16,991 nucleotides of DNA, taken from an uncultured Oscillospiraceae bacterium. Lineage in GTDB: Bacteria > Bacillota > Clostridia > Oscillospirales > Acutalibacteraceae. Made by a program: the position numbers and the translations under genes. This document shows, piece after piece, positions 15,651-16,991 of this stretch. Within the stretch, counting starts at the first letter, position 1, and each line of letters begins with the position of its first letter. Under the pieces are notes generated by a model, which made no database searches, was not told the DNA's origin, and saw nothing but the letters and a program-made list of their open reading frames with translations. Location of the stretch: assembly GCA_958354085.1 (NCBI GenBank), contig CATWUX010000040.1, positions 1 through 16,991 on the forward strand, given 5' to 3'.

Positions 15651-16940
15651 ATGGGGCTATTCAAAGACAAAACGGGTGTCAAAAACGCATTTCTAATCGG
15701 CGGAATGTGTTCCTTGTCCTATTTCATCGTGTATTTGGCCAGAAATGTGCTGGGGGTGGTTTCCCCGGACATGATCGGAAGTGGTGCTTTTACTACAGAA
15801 CATATCGGTTCACTTTCATCGCTGTATTTTATAACCTACGCAATCGGTCAACTGATCAACGGTGCCGTTGGGGATAAAATCAAGGCCAAATACATGATCA
15901 GTTTAGGGCTCTGTTTGGCGGGGGTATGCAGCATTTTGTTTCTGATTTTATCCGATTCATTATATTTCTCTTACCTTGCCTATGGTTTGAACGTTTTTTT
16001 TCTGTCAATGATTTATGGGCCGATGACGAAAACGGTAGCCGAAAGCACCGAACCGCTTTATGCCACACGCTGTAGTCTCGGCTATACGGTAGCCGCTTTG
16101 CTGGGATCACCCGCGGCGGGACTTCTTGCGGCTATATGGACATGGCGGGGTGTTTTCGGCATCAGCAGTTTTTTGCTGTTAGCCATGGGAGCTGTCGTCT
16201 TTTTTGTTTTCCGGATCTTTGAAAAAAAGGAGATTATACGTTACGGCCAATACCGGCCTCTTAAGAAAAATGGCGGCAGTATCAAGCTATTAGTGCAGAA
16301 CAGGATTATAAAATTTACATTTGTTTCCATAGTAACCGGGGTAGTGCGTACCAGTGTGGTTTTTTGGCTGCCAACCTATTTTTCTCAGCATCTAGGGTTT
16401 TCGGCCGAAGAAGCCGCGCTCCTTTTTACGGTCTCGACACTGCTCGTATCCTTTAGCGCTTTTATAGCGATATTATTGTATGAACGGGTACTCCACCAAA
16501 ATATGGATCTGACCATTCTGGTGTCTTTCGTTACCGCCGCCGTTTCATTTCTGCTGGGATATTTTATAAAGTATGCGGTTTTGAACGTATTTTTCATAAT
16601 TCTTGCTATTATGTCGTCCGGCTGCGCGGCATCTATGCTTTGGTCCCGCTATTGTCCAAGCTTGCGGGATACGGGAATGGTGTCCGGAGCTACTGGTTTT
16701 TTGGATTTTGTGAGCTATATAGCCGCTGCTGCCTCTTCTGCTATATTTGCCAACGCCGTTTCCTACATCGGATGGAACGGTTTGGTGTTGACGTGGTTTG
16801 GCCTCATGGCCTGTGGCGTTTTCATTGCCTTGCCTTATGATCGCTTTTTGAAAAAATGCACATTTAAGAGACCTCCTGAAATTGAACTGCCCCAGATTGT
16901 GCGGACAGCACAAAAGAGCCCACCAAGTAGGAAATATTAA
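15651..16940 (+). CDS. MFS transporter, organophosphate:phosphate antiporter (GlpT/UhpT) type
   Basis: 429 residues with about 12 membrane helices. The start (YFIVYLARNVLGVVSPDMI), 'GSLSSLYFITYAIGQLINGAVGDKI' and the following LGLCLAGV segment follow the OPA subgroup pattern of glycerol-3-phosphate and hexose-phosphate antiporters, with the loop 2-3 GDKIKAKY motif and R31 near the place where a substrate-phosphate-binding arginine occurs in GlpT. So import of a phosphorylated small molecule in exchange for phosphate is the best guess, though distant homologues carry other solutes. Ribosome site AAGGGAT is modest. The last 20 residues (after PPEIELPQ) look unstructured. Directly downstream, 16941-16991 holds no gene. 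Confidence 0.88.
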   Translation: MGLFKDKTGVKNAFLIGGMCSLSYFIVYLARNVLGVVSPDMIGSGAFTTEHIGSLSSLYFITYAIGQLINGAVGDKIKAKYMISLGLCLAGVCSILFLILSDSLYFSYLAYGLNVFFLSMIYGPMTKTVAESTEPLYATRCSLGYTVAALLGSPAAGLLAAIWTWRGVFGISSFLLLAMGAVVFFVFRIFEKKEIIRYGQYRPLKKNGGSIKLLVQNRIIKFTFVSIVTGVVRTSVVFWLPTYFSQHLGFSAEEAALLFTVSTLLVSFSAFIAILLYERVLHQNMDLTILVSFVTAAVSFLLGYFIKYAVLNVFFIILAIMSSGCAASMLWSRYCPSLRDTGMVSGATGFLDFVSYIAAAASSAIFANAVSYIGWNGLVLTWFGLMACGVFIALPYDRFLKKCTFKRPPEIELPQIVRTAQKSPPSRKY

Positions 16941-16991
16941 GGCAACACCGCACAAAGATGAAGAAGTAGAAAAGTTTACAAAAAAGTGGTA

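Overview
The window looks like a chromosomal piece of a low-to-moderate GC, probably spore-forming Clostridia member (Oscillospiraceae/Ruminococcaceae-like). The reasons are a complete ctsR-mcsA-mcsB-clpC heat-shock operon, strong AGGAGG-type ribosome binding sites, a sortase-type NPATG surface protein, a TnpV-type transposon gene and a GH130 sugar phosphorylase gene. No rRNA, tRNA or CRISPR array was seen.

Left part (1-5354, minus strand). A 94-residue uncharacterised coiled-coil protein with its own promoter lies downstream of the ctsR operon. The order of transcription is ctsR (start corrected to 5024), mcsA (start corrected to 4533), mcsB, clpC, ending in an intrinsic terminator at 450-490. 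The operon promoter is embedded in CtsR heptad repeats, including one perfect operator (5104-5120) and a 22-bp, 20/22-matched inverted repeat straddling the -10 box. Upstream is a 67-residue hypothetical gene in the same direction. Divergent from it is a 39-residue cysteine-rich single-pass membrane peptide that is missing from ordinary ORF lists (5508-5627, plus strand). Both small genes have promoter-like sequences resembling mother-cell sporulation sigma sites.

Middle (5678-6520). A small mobile-element remnant holds a 60-residue and a TnpV-like 99-residue gene that overlap by four bases. It is bounded by strong hairpins and by a candidate pair of inverted ends, and it carries no recombinase. 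Directly to its right, an ABC sugar permease gene begins without its start and without most of its first membrane helix, and the expected partner permease is absent. The element therefore marks a deletion or insertion scar (or an assembly join) at the front of a carbohydrate operon.

Right part (6529-16940, plus strand, visibly lower in GC than the ctsR operon). The genes are: truncated ABC permease; lipoprotein solute-binding protein; a 1073-residue secreted GH5-like, three-CBM-like, NPATG-anchored protein whose expected catalytic positions look degenerate; a cytosolic GH130 mannoside phosphorylase-like enzyme; a 645-residue cytosolic metallophosphoesterase with beta-rich C-terminal domains; and an OPA-type (GlpT/UhpT-like) MFS transporter. 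Together they suggest capture of a glycan, perhaps mannose-containing, at the surface, uptake, phosphorolysis, and handling of an organophosphate or phosphosugar. Two long perfect stem-loops without normal terminator tails sit between genes of this cluster. The last 50 bases may be the start of another mobile element.
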